DNA of 64,000 nucleotides from the NCBI GenBank assembly GCA_963920525.1, contig OY986436.1, positions 178,657,361 through 178,721,360 on the forward strand. The letters are read 5' to 3'. The notes beneath the pieces are model-generated. The model saw nothing but the letters and a program-made list of their open reading frames with translations. It was not told the origin of the DNA and made no database searches. Position numbers and translations under genes: made by a program. The DNA is from Dichetophora obliterata (Eukaryota > Arthropoda > Insecta > Diptera > Sciomyzidae). Below are positions 10,580-21,932 of this stretch, in pieces. Positions within the stretch are counted from its first letter, which is position 1; every line of letters starts with the position of its first letter.

Positions 10580-10790
10580 TTAATCATTTTTTATAATTTG
10601 TTTTAATGTAGAAAATGAGCGTTTTCTTGAAAAGCTTTTTTCTCTTGCTCTCATGGTCCAACGATCAGATTTATCACCAACACCATGTCGAATTAGTTTT
10701 GACACGAGCGCTTTGTGCCACAATTGGTCAAACGCCTTTAAAATATCCAGAACAACAACTTTGTTCACTCCGGAAAAGTGAACGCATTGG
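10580..10790 (-). mobile_element. Non-LTR reverse-transcriptase fragment
   Basis: The minus-strand frame 10768-10580 begins VVVLDILKAFDQLWHKALVS, the conserved RT block with the first catalytic Asp (LDI.KAFD..WH..L) of Jockey/CR1-type LINEs. It then degenerates into basic residues. No other RT blocks adjoin it, so this is a short relic. Confidence 0.7.
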
Positions 10791-10794
10791 TTCC

Positions 10795-11605
10795 CTTCTT
10801 ATAAGCTTTTATTTAACTTGCTTCGTTCGTATGTATGTATGTATGTATGTCCTCGAAACTTACAAGCCATTTTTTTACAACTTATTGGTATCCGATTAAG
10901 GTGAAATTTAGCATACATGTGTAAGTCCGGTGACAATGCAATATTATGATAGTATGTTTTGCCACACCCCCTTTTACCGCCCACAAATCAATAAAAATAC
11001 TAAATCTCTAAAACTACTGGGCCGATTCAGCTGAAATTTTGGCAGTAAATTTCCTTCGAGTAGAGGATAATTAAGGAAAAAAATTTGCCACACCCCCTTT
11101 TACCGCCCACAAATTCATAAAAACGCTATATCTCTAAAACTACGGAGCTGATTCAGCTGAAATTTAAACAGTAAAGTTTCATCAAATAAAGCATGGGGTT
11201 TATGAAAAACATTTGGCCACACCCCCTTTTACCGCCCACAAATCAATAAAAATGCTATATCTCCAAAACAACGGGGTTGATTCAGCTAAAATTTTGGCAG
11301 TTAATTTTCTTCACACCCTCCTTTTACCGCCCACAAATAAATAAAAATCCTATATCTTCAAAACTACGGGGCTGAATACAAGCTGATTGTAACTTGCTTC
11401 GTTCGTATATATGAATGTTTGTGTGTATGTATGTCCGTCAAAATTTGCAAACAATTTTTCGCAATTTTGCAAACTTTTTGGTATCCGATTAAGCTGAAAT
11501 TTAACATACATATGTAAGTCCGGTGAAAATGCAATATTATAATAAATATGTCTGCCACACCCCCTTTTACCACCCACAAATCAATAAAAATGCTATATCT
11601 ACATA
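10795..11605 (-). repeat. Tandem array of ~115-bp units, 'gtgggcggtaaaaggg' family, reverse orientation
   Basis: At least six units contain 'cacacccccttttaccgccc', 'acaaatcaataaaaa' and 'ctatatctc.aaaactac'. Two are capped by 'aacttgcttcgttcgtatgt' with GTAT microsatellite runs (10822-10850 and 11391-11440). This is the inverse of 1080-1453. It abuts the second foldback copy at 11606. Confidence 0.8.
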
Positions 11606-12030
11606 AGTTTTTAAAATAAAAGATCTTAATAATAAACCTTTAAGACTAAAAAGTAAGAAATAAATATAAGGCAAAAAAATTTTTTTAAAAATAAGCTTTT
11701 ATTTAAAAAAGACTTGAGCTAAAAAGAAAAAAATAAATTTAAGTCACATTTGTCATATATGTATATAGTAGGTATATTCTAGGTGCAGAAGAACCCCTCT
11801 CTTGGTTACTCATCATCATAGTATAAGCGTACGTAAATTGGTAAGTTCTAAGGACTTATAGAAATTTAGAATTTTTCAAATATATTTATATTTAAAAGCT
11901 TGAGGCACCGATATCCGCGATCTGTTATACAGGTTTACTACACAATATCAGTGCCTTAAGCTTTTAAATATAAATTTATTTGAAAAATTCTTAATTTATA
12001 TGAGTCCTTAGAACTTACCAATTTACATAC
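11606..12030. mobile_element. Foldback/long-TIR element, copy 2 (right arm truncated)
   Basis: 'agtttttaaaataaaagatc' through GGTGCAGAAGAACCCCTCTC repeats the reverse complement of the right edge of copy 1 (932 inward), then the centre with GAGGCACCGATATCCGCGAT. The right arm stops at about 12030 after 'ccaatttacatacgta'. The array-plus-foldback order mirrors 350-1453. Confidence 0.75.
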
Positions 12031-12345
12031 GTAGAAAAGGTGAGCAGATATCCGAATTCATCTGTGCTATTATATTCCTAGCATTTCCTTTTACTGGTCT
12101 GTAACAGTTGTTGCAGTGCGCCGTTCACTCAATGGCGGAATTTATTTTTATGAAATGTTTTTTGAAGACATAAGTGGAGATGGGCGTTTTAGGGAATATG
12201 GATATAATCAATCAATTCCAACAAACTGCTCAGTGCAGAACCGCTTAGTTTGTAAAACGTATTCTAGAATTGAGGTGAAGTCTTCAGATTTTGATACCGG
12301 AGATCCTAGAACAAATCGATTTTTCCAGCAATCGGATCTTCACTA

Positions 12346-12870
12346 TCTATTTATTTATTTATTTATTCAATCAACTATTAACATTTATTGTTATACAGTT
12401 ACTGTAAGTACATCATTTAATCATAGGTTATAAAACTAATTCAGCATGATATCGTTTTTAAATGCTACCCTATTTTGGGCGATTTCAATCGAGCTGCAGA
12501 TAATGTTGAACGTTTTGGTGATATTGTAAACCGGGTCACATTTGCCATAATTAGTTCCTCTGTAGGGTATATAGAACAATTGCCTTTGCCTAAAATTTCT
12601 TTCAGGTGCATAAAATTTGAAAAGAGATAGAAGTGGTGCACAATCAATATGATTCATCACTACATCCCGAGCAAATAAGGCGAGAAAATACTTTCGCCGG
12701 AACTCCAAAGACTTTAGTCCAAGAAGAGCACATCGCGCTTCATAGGAAGGCATAAAATCCCAGTGGAGCTTGCGAATTGCTAACCTAGTGAAACGCCTTT
12801 GAATATTTTCAATTCTTTTAATATGTATAGAATATTGAGGGTCAAATATTAAATGCTTGAATTAATTTTG
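12346..12870 (-). mobile_element. Non-LTR retrotransposon 3' end, minus strand
   Basis: The minus frame (12870 down to 12436) reads RIENIQRRFTRLAI, PSYEARCALLGLKSLEFRR and FYIPYRGTNYGKCDP, the LINE RT C-terminal pattern. The tail at 12346-12370 is 'gaataaataaataaataaat' on the minus strand. It is 5'-truncated and probably the same LINE group as 7490-8196. Confidence 0.8.
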
Positions 12871-13119
12871 AATTCTATTAGCATATCACTTGAAGGGCGA
12901 TTGAATTCGCACTAGCTACGTGATGGTTGTTCATCAAAGCAAAACCCGGTCAAGATCCTCTCTATCTGGAGTTAATTGTTATTGACTGGACTTGCACGAC
13001 CAAGTTTCACTAGACAGCGCATTGAATATGATGGATAATAAACAACTTCATTGACATTCCTGCCACAAAAACAATCAATATAAAGAGAGTGGCCGCAGCT
13101 GTGTGCGCGAGCCAATACT

Positions 13120-13240
13120 ACATCATCACTTTTACTGCATCATCATCATAGACTTTTTCTGTCACCCATTCCATCACCATCGTCATCATCAGCACTATCA
13201 GCAGTGCCATCAGCGCCATCACCAGGTGTACATTTGATTT
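13120..13240. repeat. Cryptic CAT/CATCA simple repeat
   Basis: Clusters of 'catcatcatc', 'ccatcaccatcgtcatcatc' and 'ccatcagcgccatcacc'. It lies in a locally GC-richer region upstream of the possible exon at 14251. No supported reading frame. Confidence 0.5.
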
Positions 13241-14220
13241 GGGGAACTACGGAATTCAAATATTGATTCATTGATTGCGGACCCGCGACGATTTCTATTA
13301 CATTTTGTGTCAGGCGTCTTGTTGTTTATTTCTTTCTACAGTTTTTGTTAGGTTGCTAATATTTTTACCTTTATTTTAACCAGTTTGGTTTGTGCGTACA
13401 TATGTTTTTTGCCAGTTGCTGTTGTTGTTATGGGATTTATGTCTTTTAGCAAATTTTCTTGCTTTACGATAGTCGATTTTTTTTTCTTTGGCTGCTGCTG
13501 CTGCCGCTACACCGTTGACAGTCGCCGTATAGCGAGGGTCTTGGCTGGAACGTGTGGAGCAGTGTGCTCGTGCATGTCCAAAAAGCAGTTGTTAAACAAA
13601 TAAATAAACTAAAAAAAGGTTTTCATTTTTATAGCTCAGCGCCGTCTTAACACAAAACGCCTCGAACGGTGCAAAAATCGCGTTTAACTACATCGGAGTT
13701 GGTTTTATTTTAAAACCTCCGCTCGGAAGGAGGCTACTTCGGATCGCAGCGCCGCAAAACATTCATTCACTAGTTGTTTTGCGCTAAACACAGATGTTAT
13801 AAGCTTGCAACATTTACAGTTAGCAACTTTAGAAATTCTAGAGAGCTAAAAACGATGTTTTCAAATCCGTCAAAAAGTGTTTAAGAAAAATATTAAGTGT
13901 TTTATTAATAAATCTTTGATAAAAATTGTAAAAATCTGTGTACCTGAAATCTAACTACAATTTTGAGCCAGTGCTTTTTTCCAAAATAAATATTTTTACT
14001 GAATATTGCAAAATCTAGTACTATTTTGTATACTATTTCATTTTAACTATTCCGGCTGCAGTTTTGGTTCCAAGTTGTAAAAAAAGTTATTCATTTCTCT
14101 TTACGTTGCTGTGTTCAATTAAAAAAAAAAGATCTAGATTATTCCAGAGCAACCAAGAAACTGGTTGCTTATGTGCTGTAAATAACAATGTTTTAAATAG
14201 TTAGTTTTTATTATAGTTAA

Positions 14221-14575
14221 GATAAAATAAAGTGCTCACCGCGCTGCAACTTGCTACAGCGGCTATTTAGCAAAGTCGCCACATTTTTGCATTTCTCTTG
14301 CATTAAAGTAATTCTTGGGGCTGCCATCGTTCAAACACATTCCAACGCCACAACGGATACTCTTAAGAAAACACCAGAAATCCATTCATATCCCAATCAA
14401 TTCAACAAAAGCATCAACATATCGCCCTCATCTAGGAAAGATCAACCGGTAACCCCGGTTGCTGCCTCACCGCACACAGTTTCGGCAGTCCACAAATTAA
14501 GAATGCGTGTGAAGCTGGGAAAACGCATTCTGCTGCGGCGCCGCAGATCGAAACGCGACTATTTTACGACGCCAG
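14221..14575 (+). CDS. Possible host coding exon ending at a GTAAGT donor (unknown gene)
   Basis: An open frame with no upstream ATG runs from 14221 through 14575 and meets 'ccagagtaagtg', a strong splice-donor match. The TAA at 14578 would then lie in the intron. The sequence is less AT-rich than its surroundings and, unlike most of the window, is not transposon-like. The product has a short hydrophobic stretch (FLHFSCIKVILGAAIV), a Ser/Thr/Pro/Asn-rich middle and a strongly basic end (KLGKRILLRRRRSKRDYF) with a furin-like dibasic motif. The first in-frame ATG is deep in the frame (about 14500), so the true start would be in an upstream exon or the frame is untranslated leader. I do not recognise the gene and saw no partner exon in this window. 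Confidence 0.3.
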
Positions 14576-15161
14576 AGTAAGTGTTTTTTTTTTAATTTAC
14601 ACTTATTATGAGAATGCACATGCTATTTTTTATATTCGTATAAAAATAAAAAATTTAAGATATATTTTTGGTATTTACAACGAGTTGATTTTATACTATT
14701 TTTAAATTTTCATTCCTTACACTCAATAACGCGGAGTAACAAAATTCCATAAGATCAAAAAACTTGACACGATGCCTAGTCGAAGTCGTATGTATGGTAG
14801 AGGACATTTTTACCGCATACACTTGGATGCTTGAATATACTCTTGAAACCTGGATTTGAAATGAAATAACTTTTTTTTTGCATTATTCGACTTTATTTGT
14901 TTTCGTATACGCTTTGTGCTCGAGAACATCAGTTATTTATTATTACATCGATTGAGTTGTCAATAGATCCAACAATTTTTAGCGTTGTTAAAAGAGTCAA
15001 AGATGTCAAATAAACAACTATGGTATTAAAACTAACTAAGAAGAAAAGTCGTAAATTTAACAACGCTGGCATTTAAAAGAACTGAGGAGTAAGAAATTGT
15101 TGACTCAATGCATTTATTTAAGGAAATTAAAAAAAAATTACATAGATGTCAAAAGTATATA

Positions 15162-16105
15162 CAGGGCTGCCAATATTCGAAGCGCCCATTTTATTTTTAA
15201 ATAAATCAAAGAAACCACAAATTTTTGTCTGTTCGTCCTGAATATCATTTAATTGGGTTCAAGTAGATTTGCTTACATTATTTCTTGAATATGATATCTC
15301 TTAAATGGTCGCCATTGGCCTCTACGACATATTGTGCCCGTTTTGCAGCATTTTTCCATGGTTTTCTTCAACATTTCGATGGGAATGGCGGTTATTTCTT
15401 GACGGATGTTGATTTTCAGCTCTTCTAAGGTCTTTGGCTTGTTGACGTAAACCTTTGATTTCAAATAACCCCACAAAAAGAAGTCTGGAGGCGTTAAATC
15501 TGGTGATCTTAGCGGCCAATCGAAATCACCATTTTTTTACATCAAACGGCCAGGGAAGAATTGCTTCAAAAAATCGATTGTAGTGCGGCTTGTGTGTGGT
15601 GGCGCGCCGTCTTGTTGAAACCAGTAGTGCCTGATACGCTTTCGACGAACGATTGGCATGAAAAAATTGTTTATCATATCGCGATAACGCTCCTGATTGA
15701 CAGTAACTCTGTGGCCATTATCATCTTCGAAAAAGAACGGCCCAATGAGCATTTTAGCACAAACGCCGCACCAAACAGTGACTTTTGCATCGTGAAGAGG
15801 TACTTCTTGAATCTCTTGTGGATTTTCAGTGGCATAAATACGGCAATTTTGTTTGTTTACCGTTCCGTTCAACTGAAAATGAGCTTCATCGCTCATTTTT
15901 TGAAAGCACGGTGAGTTTTCACTATTGACTTGTTTTGTTGAATGTAAATTTCAACAATTTTAGAGCGTTCGCGTGGCGTGTACTGTTCCATTGTAAACAT
16001 TTGCTTGGAATGACGCTTCAAACGCAGTATGTCATTAGTCGATTTGGCATCACCGCGGAAAGTTACAGTGTTGCCAGATGGGCGCTTCGAATATGGACAA
16101 CCTTG
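15162..16105 (-). mobile_element. rosa-like mariner (DD41D) internal-deletion derivative, copy 1
   Basis: TA-flanked ends are CAGGGCTGCCAATATTCGAA and, reversed, CAAGGTTGTCCATATTCGAA. On the minus strand an N-terminal stub (MEQYTPRERSKIVEIYIQQN) is joined to SDEAHFQLNGTVNKQNCRIY, so most of the DNA-binding half is deleted. QQDGAPPH and DFFLWGYLKSKVYVNKP follow, interrupted by one stop after FPGRLM. Catalytic residues are Asp (SDE), Asp (QDG) and Asp (PPD), with 41 residues between the last two, the rosa-type spacing. The sister copy is 48466-49397. Confidence 0.85.
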
Positions 16106-16178
16106 TATGTAGAGCTAGCTGTAGGCTAAAATAAAATAAATTTAAAATTTTTAATATTTGGTTTTTGTTTGACTGGCC

Positions 16179-16757
16179 CATGGTGTAAGAATTAGAGGTA
16201 TTAGTGAGTTTGACACTTCTCTTTCAAAATGATAAAATTATGTTTCCCCGCTCTTGTCAAAAACAGCTGACGGTGAATTGCAATGAAAACAAATTTTGTT
16301 AAATTCGTGTCTTTCTGCAAGTTTAAAAGATTTTTACTGAGACTAAAGTGAGAATAAAGTGGTATGGAAAACTATAAAAAATATAAGACGCTGTGCGTTC
16401 TGCAAAAAAAAACGATGTAAATGCAAGACAATTTGCATGCTGGCCAAAGCTTCATGTCGGCGGCACCTTCCAGCGTACGTTTCTGATAAAATGGCCAAAA
16501 CATTCAATGACAAACTTGTCAAATCGGCGAAGACAACTGCAATAACTATTTGTCAACACAACACGGCACAATTAATTGCATTTAATATTTATTTATACTT
16601 AATTCGCACAATAAAAACTATAGCACATCATCTAGCAAATCAAACAAATAACACAATTTGACAACTATCAACAGTTCCGCTCAATATTTTTTGACAGAAG
16701 CAAAGAAATTCAGGGTATTGTCAAAAACTCACTAACACCTGGTTTTCTTACACCATG
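16179..16757. mobile_element. 579-bp P-element-like MITE with 8-bp duplication GACTGGCC
   Basis: The termini are CATGGTGTAAGAATTAGAGG and, reversed, CATGGTGTAAGAAAACCAGG, followed by a shared TTAGTGAGTTT. Perfect 8-bp duplications GACTGGCC flank it (16171-16178 and 16758-16765). The uninterrupted right arm of the host element shows the empty site ('tttgatgggtcttgaa'). P elements also start CATG, duplicate 8 bp and prefer GGCCAGAC; the complement here is GGCCAGTC. No transposase is encoded. Confidence 0.7.
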
Positions 16758-17180
16758 GACTGGCCTTGAAATCTCTTTTAATGCCTCCACTTGAGATCTT
16801 ACTACCAGGCAAACAAAAAACATTGCAACCAAAGTTCTGTTTATTTTCCGCCGCCAATTCGGTTCATCCCCTCTAACGTTGCGCAACCGCTTGGTCATTG
16901 TTGTTGTAAATGTATTTTAGTTCAGCTACAGATCTACCGCAGATCTACCGCTGAAAGCTGCCAATGTGTGTGACACACATACTTTATATTGTTTTCTTTT
17001 GTTTGAAATTGCAGCTCGTGAGAAAATAAGTAGTTGTCAAGGCTACCTAATAATAATTTTATCATGAGTGGGACTGCATCGTCCAACATTTTTTTGTGTC
17101 TTATTTTAGCTACCATAAGCCTAAAGTATCTCTTTTAAAAATATAATGCAATGATTAATGACGCAAACAGTGAAAATAAT

Positions 17181-17584
17181 AAGGCTTCTCATCTAAGCAT
17201 GTAACTGACCCGTAAACATTGTAAACCTTGTAAACTTACATGCGCGTAAACTATCTGTCAAAATTTGTGTGGGCGTGAGTTTACATCATTTCCGAGTCTA
17301 TTTTGTAGTGTAAACTAGCATGTAAATCTACGTGAGTGAATAAGGGTTGTCTTTGGCGCTAATCATTACGTATTTAAAGTAGTTGAAGTAAATATGAACA
17401 CGTTTTATTTATTTTTCTATGTTAATGAAGGTTTTTAAAACGTTTAAAATTTAAAAAAGTCATAATGTTGTCGCAGCAACAGCCGCCATTTTGTCGACAT
17501 TTACGCTATTTACACCTTATCGCTCATCAAAAGTTTAAATGCTATACATGTTTACATGTTTTAATTGCTTAGATGAGAACCCTT
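17181..17584. mobile_element. 404-bp MITE (AAGGSTTCTCATCTAAGC ends, AAT duplication)
   Basis: The left end AAGGCTTCTCATCTAAGC is mirrored by 'gcttagatgagaaccctt'. AAT flanks both ends (17178-17180 and 17585-17587). Sub-terminal 'catgtaaac' words are repeated many times in both orientations. No ORF. The 3-bp duplication suggests a PIF/Harbinger-like mobiliser. Confidence 0.6.
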
Positions 17585-18046
17585 AATGTAAATGAAATTT
17601 AATAAAATGTATGTAAAGACAAATTTTATATTAATTGTATATTAATTATTTCAATAAGCTTAATTTATAATTTTGTTTATGTTTTATTTCGTTTTTTATA
17701 TTAAAACCCATAATTTAAAATATAATGAAGTGATAAAAGATGAAAATAATGTGCATTAATGTTGAACCGGATGTACGGATAAACTGAATCGGGGGCAGAA
17801 AATACACTGCACTTTGCTTGCTATGTTTTCTGTTTTCCTTGTAGCAAGATCTCAAATGCAGGCATTAAAAGAGACTTCAAGACCCATCAAACAAAATATC
17901 ATATATAAAATAAAGTAAATTTATTTTATTTTAGCTACAGCTCTACATATACATTCAAAGAAAAAATTAAATATCCTTTTTGATAATTATTTTTCATTCA
18001 ATGGTGCTCCCTGTATTTTATTTTAATATCAGCAATATTAAATTTA

Positions 18047-18801
18047 AGGCCCTTATTATGAGCTGCGTTCGATCTTCGACTGTAGTCGAATGGCCTGATC
18101 GAACGAATTTGCATTTGGTACTATAACGTGCTTTCGACAAAGAGTAGCGCTATTGTGAATTTCGTTCATTTTGTTTGTTCACAGTAGTATATTTCTATCA
18201 GGTGATCGTTATTTTATTTCAACTAAATACGATTGGTTTGAAAGTTGATTGCAAAAAATAAGACAAAAAAGTAATGACTATTACGAAATTATGCTTCGAC
18301 GATTCGTCAGAAGAGGATGAAGGCTTGACGGAATTGTCTACAAGCAACGCTTTCTTTAGCTAACCCTAAGCCACTTTGCTGTTGTTCGAACTGGTGGTCC
18401 TAAGCAATTTAATTACAGCGTTAGTTCTTCCTATTTTCTTGTCGCCTGCACTTTGGAACAAATACCCTTTGCAGTTAAAGTTTGCCTCCATCAATGAGAC
18501 CAGTTTTTCTAACTGCGATTTGTTGCTCACCAACTTAGACTTACATACATTTTACGAAAACAGTTCAATATTAGTTTTTATACTTTAAAATGCAAAACAC
18601 AATCACAAAATATTTAAATTTTTAACAATTATTGCTCAGCACGCATCGCATCGAGAGCAAAATTCTATTTGACTGATATTTCGTTGAGCAACGAACATTT
18701 CGATAGGGTTGCACTGCTCATAATAAGAATTGAACGTTCAATACTCGTTGCTCGATAACCAGCGAAGATCGAACATCGCAAGCAACTCATAATAAGGGCC
18801 T
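18047..18801. mobile_element. 755-bp element with AGGCCCTTATTATGAG ends
   Basis: The left end AGGCCCTTATTATGAGCTGC is mirrored by 'ctcataataagggcct'; GTTCGATCTTCG just inside is also inverted. A short frame near 18274-18360 (MTITKLCFDDSSEEDEGLTE) recalls acidic N-termini of PIF/Harbinger proteins, but too weakly to assign. The duplication was not resolved. Confidence 0.6.
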
Positions 18802-19051
18802 ACATGTAATTATATAGTTTGGTGTAGTTATAAAATAAAAATGCTATCTGAATAAAAAATATTTTGAAAGAAATAATCAAAGATTGAGGGGGTGAAAATA
18901 TAAAATTTGTTTCCGATTAGCATGAAAATTGTTATGTAGCAATAAGGCGGTCCGTGGCAGGACAAAGTCTTCCAGGGAATACTAATATTTTACATATATG
19001 TTTTCGCTTCGGTCGGCAGTCCACTCACTGCTATACTTTTTTATATATAAA

Positions 19052-21932
19052 CAGTCCGCGACAAAAAGTTAGCACTTGAGCATTTCCCCAAATATATAAT
19101 TTACTTTGAATGTTTAAGCTATTTCTCTAGGTGTAATAAGTCATGTGGTTGTGCTCTTTTGGTATTTTAAGTACACAATGAGTAAACATTCTGCGAGGAA
19201 TACCGTTAGTTTACAAAATATGAAAAAATTCTGCGACAAAATGATTATGATGGATTGGGTTTAGTAAGTGTTCATAATCCGATAAAAAACAAGTTTAGTT
19301 TTTAAAGTAAAGTTGCCACGTTAAATAAATAAAAGTACTTAAAATTAAATTAAAATGGGACGTGCGGAAGTGCAAGTTGCTTCAAATCTACATTTAAAAA
19401 CTTTAAAATCAGTGAAATCGTAACAAAAACAAAGAAAATTCGTAAAGTGATGACAAATTTACTAAAAACCTACAAAATTATGGTAAAGCCTTTAGCAGTG
19501 GATGTCCAAGAGTGGTTACATGCCGATATGATTGCGTCATTTTGCGGGTAGCTTCAAATTCTAACCTCACTGCCAGAAAAATTGCTGAAATAGCTGGAGT
19601 GAAAACATATATCCGCAACGTGCAAATGATTTTAAAAAAATCAACTACAATTAAACTCAAAAAATCACAAAGGAAACCGCCACTTAAAGCGAAATATCGA
19701 GCAGCAAGATTGAAGTTTCCTGAAGATCACTTTAAGTGTAGAAAATTATGGCGCTGCGTATTAATCACTGACGAAAAAAAATGTAATCTCGACGGTTCGG
19801 ATGGTATGTTTTTTTATTACCACGATTTGAGTAAGAAAGAGCGTATCCTAAGTCGTCGTCAACACGGAGATAGATGAGTAATGGTATGGGCTGGAATTGG
19901 CCATTGTGGAAGGACTGAAATAAAGTTTTACGCCATAAGAATGAATCGCCAAAAGATTATCTTAATTTAATTGATAGTTAATAGTTAGTGAAATAGTTAA
20001 TGGTGGGTCACAATTAACTAAAACTTCATTAATACTTCATCAACAAAATGCTGCTTACATACAGCAAGAATAGTAAAAAAACATCTTTCGAGAACAAGAT
20101 ATTGAAGTATTGGAGTAGCCCGCACGATCACCTGTCCTGAACATTATCAAAAACTGTTGGTGTTACTTTGCAAGGGAGGTGCATGCCAATAATAGGCCAT
20201 ATAATACCATTCAGGAACTTAAAAGTAGCATAAATTCGAATTGGGAAGCGATACCTAGAAAATACGTACAAAAACTTTTTTTAATCACTGCCAAATTGCA
20301 TTACTGAAACTTTAAAAAACAAATTTAATCACTCAATACTAAATACTTATATTATAAAAATTAAACATTGATTTTTTATAATTTATTGCTTTTGAATAAT
20401 ATTGTGCTATCTTTTTGTCGTACTACTGAATAGTAGGGTGTTCTCTATTTTATTTTTGTTTTGAAAAAGGTAGGTCTAACCCCCCAAAAATTTGTCAAAT
20501 GATCTCAAAAGTAAGCAGCAAAAATTTAACGCCCCTACGACCCCACCTTCCCATGCCGCCGTTCCTTTGAAAAAAAAAATTATCATTCATACGCCTTGCT
20601 TTCTCATTTTGAAAATTATTTTGTTTTTCAAAAAACGCGAGAGAAAATATTTCGTGATGTAAATACCAAGAATGACTCATAAGTCTCATTTCGTCAATAT
20701 CTTGATATTTCACCATTTGGCAAATGAGGTCGATATCTGTTTGGCATGCTGTTGCTGCGTTTGAGCATTTGTACCATGCCTTAATATAAAAACGGACCAT
20801 GAAGCAGCAGATATCTCCTAAAGCATTCAATTCTTCTTTGGGCAATGGGTAGTCCTCACGGAGAAGAAATATTTTCAAGCAGTAAATTGCTTTCGACATC
20901 CATCTCGCATGATGCATTGCTCCTGGTGGCCGTATTTTGAAATCGCTTTCGTTTTCTGCTTTAAGGAACAATAATGCTAGTTTTGTAACACAATGCTGTA
21001 ATTGCGCGCCTTTTCCCAGAATATCATCACTTCACGAATCACCAAACTTGCACTTTCTTTAAGGTTTAATTTAACGTTTCTAGTATTGTAAAATAATACC
21101 TGTAACACTTGTTTATTGGATGGCAATTTTGAACCAGTAATACTAAAATTAATTGGACCAACTAAATAAATAATATTTTCATTTCGCAACGACATTTTTA
21201 CACACTTGATTGCCACTATGACCGATAAAATAAACTTTAATGCAACTATCATAGTGTAAGTATAAAAGTGGCTGCAAGACGGCCATTTGTAAAACGTTGT
21301 TTTTAGTGGTTGTCAAGCACCCAGTAATTGTCAAAAGTGTCAGAGCCCCAAGCCGTCCGATGAAAATCAAGCGGCGCGCCGTCGCCAATTGTATGGCTAT
21401 ACATTGCTTTATAAAATGTTATTGTGATGTTCGCATATGAATAATATAAATGAAACTTATATAATATTGCGTATGACAATATGATAAATGTTAAAAATAA
21501 TACATTTTCCATATTGTATAATAACTTTGAACTGATTTTGACAGTTTATGCACTATAAAACAAAATAATTTTCAAAATGAGAAAGCGTATGAGTGATAGA
21601 CATTTTTTTTTCAATCGAACGGCGGCATGGGAAGGCGGGGTCGCAGGGGCGTTAAATTTTTCCAGCTTACTTCTGAGATCATTTGACAACTTTTTGGGGG
21701 GTTAGACCTACCTTTTTCGAATATACTAAAAATCCCATACAAATAGAGAACACCCTACTGAATAAGTTTTTGTTTTTTTCTGAACAACAAGTTCGATTTT
21801 TAAATGAAGTTTCTATATATTTTCATTTTGTTTCTAAATCTTATTACTTTATAGCAAATACAAGTTTTTAATTTTAATCGCTATCAATAAAATTTAAAAA
21901 AATTCAAATGCATTATCTTTTTGTCACGGAGT
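19052..21932 (+). mobile_element. Decayed Tc3-like element split by a second transposon
   Basis: The ends are CAGTCCGCGACAAAAAG and, reversed, CACTCCGTGACAAAAAG. The transposase relic at 19440-20320 carries ASNSNLTARKIAEIAGVKT, LITDEKKCNLDGSDG, YYHDLSKKERILSRRQHG, VMVWAGIG, then PARSPVLNIIKNCW and a Tc3-type tail. The first Asp is retained (TDEKK). The second catalytic block reads LHQQNAAYI, without the Asp. The third has Lys in place of Glu. Frameshifts and stops occur throughout. The 1324-bp TAGGGTG element lies between the relic and the right end. Confidence 0.85.
20434..21757 (-). mobile_element. TAGGGTG-ended element with ~200-bp TIRs and a conserved unknown protein
   Basis: The ends TAGGGTGTTCTCTATTT are inverted over about 200 bp (to about 20640 and from about 21555). 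Flanks are CTGAATAG and CTGAATAA, an 8-bp duplication with one mismatch. TAGGG fits the hAT terminal rule, but the protein is not a standard hAT transposase. On the minus strand two adjoining frames read MSLRNENIIYLVGPINFSIT, GSKLPSNKQVLQVLFYN and VIREVMIFWEKAR (about 21193-20980), then IRPPGAMHHARWMSKAIYC and KAWYKCSNAATA (20971-20495). I recall this kind of protein as an abundant uncharacterised family in insects and cnidarians. The N- and C-terminal parts are joined without the usual long middle, so this is an internal-deletion derivative. Confidence 0.65.

Larger units (their letters stand above)
16107..17948. mobile_element. Long-TIR (~190 bp) element containing two MITEs
   Basis: The left arm starts ATGTAGAGCTAGCTGTAG and the right arm, reversed, starts ATGTAGAGCTGTAGC. 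Matching continues through 'ctaaaataaaataaattta', 'ttgaaatctcttttaatgcc' and 'tttattttccgccgccaatt' (right arm: 'gtattttctgcccccgattc'). The left arm is split by a 579-bp MITE (16179-16757). The interior holds another MITE (17181-17584). There is no supported ORF. It abuts the rosa-like copy at the TA of 16106-16107. Confidence 0.7.

Noticed and set aside
10795..11605. Regular direct repeats as a CRISPR array
   Set aside because: Units are diverged over their whole length with no constant-repeat/variable-spacer pattern, and the DNA is eukaryotic.
12116..12433. 105-codon frame with SSDFDTGDPRTNRF, faintly like the mariner linker SGDFD..D.PR
   Set aside because: Too short and isolated; the end runs through the LINE tail repeat, and no TIR or second motif supports a mariner.
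13385..13603. 72-codon frame rich in Phe/Cys
   Set aside because: No ATG at the open end, composition driven by T and GCTGCTGC runs, no splice or domain evidence.
18376..18588. 70-codon hydrophobic frame
   Set aside because: Lies inside the 755-bp TIR element with no recognisable domain.
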